From Clostridia bacterium (lineage in GTDB: Bacteria > Bacillota > Sulfobacillia > SLMV01), in assembly GCA_003554565.1 (NCBI GenBank), contig PWGR01000312.1, forward strand, positions 1 to 5,974: DNA of 5,974 bases. The letters are read 5' to 3'. Below, one piece after another: positions 5,818-5,974 of the stretch; within the stretch, counting starts at the first letter, position 1; every line of letters starts with the position of its first letter. The notes under the pieces are model-generated. The model saw nothing but the letters and a program-made list of their open reading frames with translations. It had not been told where the DNA came from and did not search any database. Both the position numbers and the translations under genes were made by a program.

Positions 5818-5974
5818 CTATACGTGGATAACGTGTTCGTTAACCATCTGCAGGGCTCTCTGCTCTAATCGATACGCTTCGTAACGCAGGTCATTGGCTT
5901 CCAGCGCCAGGCGGTTGATTCTCTCCTGTATGTTCTTATCTCTGAGCAGTGGGACCTGTACACTGGCCACGTGA
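5818..5974 (-). CDS. C-terminal end of a probable type I restriction-modification specificity subunit (partial)
   Basis: The last 51 codons of a gene that continues beyond the right edge; the TAG stop is at 5820-5818. The tail reads VQVPLLRDKNIQERINRLA, then a charged, probably coiled-coil helix with EANDLRYEAYRLEQRALQMV. A short VPLL-type turn, then Q-x-x-I and a long helix with repeated LR-x-EAY, is how many HsdS-like (Methylase_S) C-termini end, where the helix spaces the target recognition domains. HsdS sets the DNA target of type I enzymes together with HsdM and HsdR. The piece is too short to be certain; any protein ending in a helical coil could look similar. No partner gene is inside the window. 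Confidence 0.5.
   Translation of the reverse strand, partial: HVASVQVPLLRDKNIQERINRLALEANDLRYEAYRLEQRALQMVNEHVIHV

Overview
The window looks like chromosomal DNA of a Gram-positive bacterium, probably Bacillota (Clostridia-like), of moderately high GC. The grounds are a sortase-type LPXTG cell-wall sorting signal at the left edge, a class I cyclic-di-GMP (GEMM-I) riboswitch, strong GGAGG-type ribosome binding sites and sigma-A-like promoters. Species cannot be read from the sequence.

Layout, left to right. (1) 2-127, + strand: the last codons of a surface protein with an LPHTG sorting signal, whose frame is broken by one extra base in a TTT run. A strong, probably bidirectional terminator follows (131-162). 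(2) 240-1133, - strand: a secreted transglutaminase-like cysteine protein. Its roughly 210-nt leader carries a GEMM-I aptamer (about 1213-1296), a terminator-like hairpin with a U6 tract (1195-1228) and a hairpin that buries the ribosome binding site (1140-1163). The promoter is at 1352-1380. (3) About 1400-3283: an ISAs1-family insertion sequence. Its transposase carries a DruA-like (DUF4338) N-terminal domain and is broken by a +1 frameshift at CCC-TGA, so the third catalytic acidic residue lies beyond the stop. (4) 3284-3484: AT-rich intergenic DNA with a strong leftward promoter (3318-3345). Before the IS arrived, this promoter would have faced the riboswitch leader. (5) 3485-4504, - strand: a SAM-dependent methyltransferase with a long C-terminal extension. 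(6) 4623-5594, - strand: a PAP2-family membrane phosphatase. (7) 5595-5817: a GC-rich, hairpin-containing leader or spacer. (8) 5818-5974, - strand: the C-terminal 51 codons of a protein resembling a type I restriction specificity subunit.

How it fits together. The transglutaminase-like exported protein is the clear regulatory target: c-di-GMP is expected to control it through the leader, consistent with the surface or sessile-lifestyle functions these riboswitches usually govern. The convergent LPXTG protein may belong to the same surface programme, but nothing in the window shows that it shares the regulation. The three right-hand minus-strand genes are codirectional and could be partly cotranscribed, with no obvious joint pathway. 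I see no tRNA, rRNA or CRISPR array. The most notable points are the riboswitch-transglutaminase unit, the DruA-transposase fusion with its frameshift site, and the IS insertion between two promoters that may both have served the riboswitch gene.
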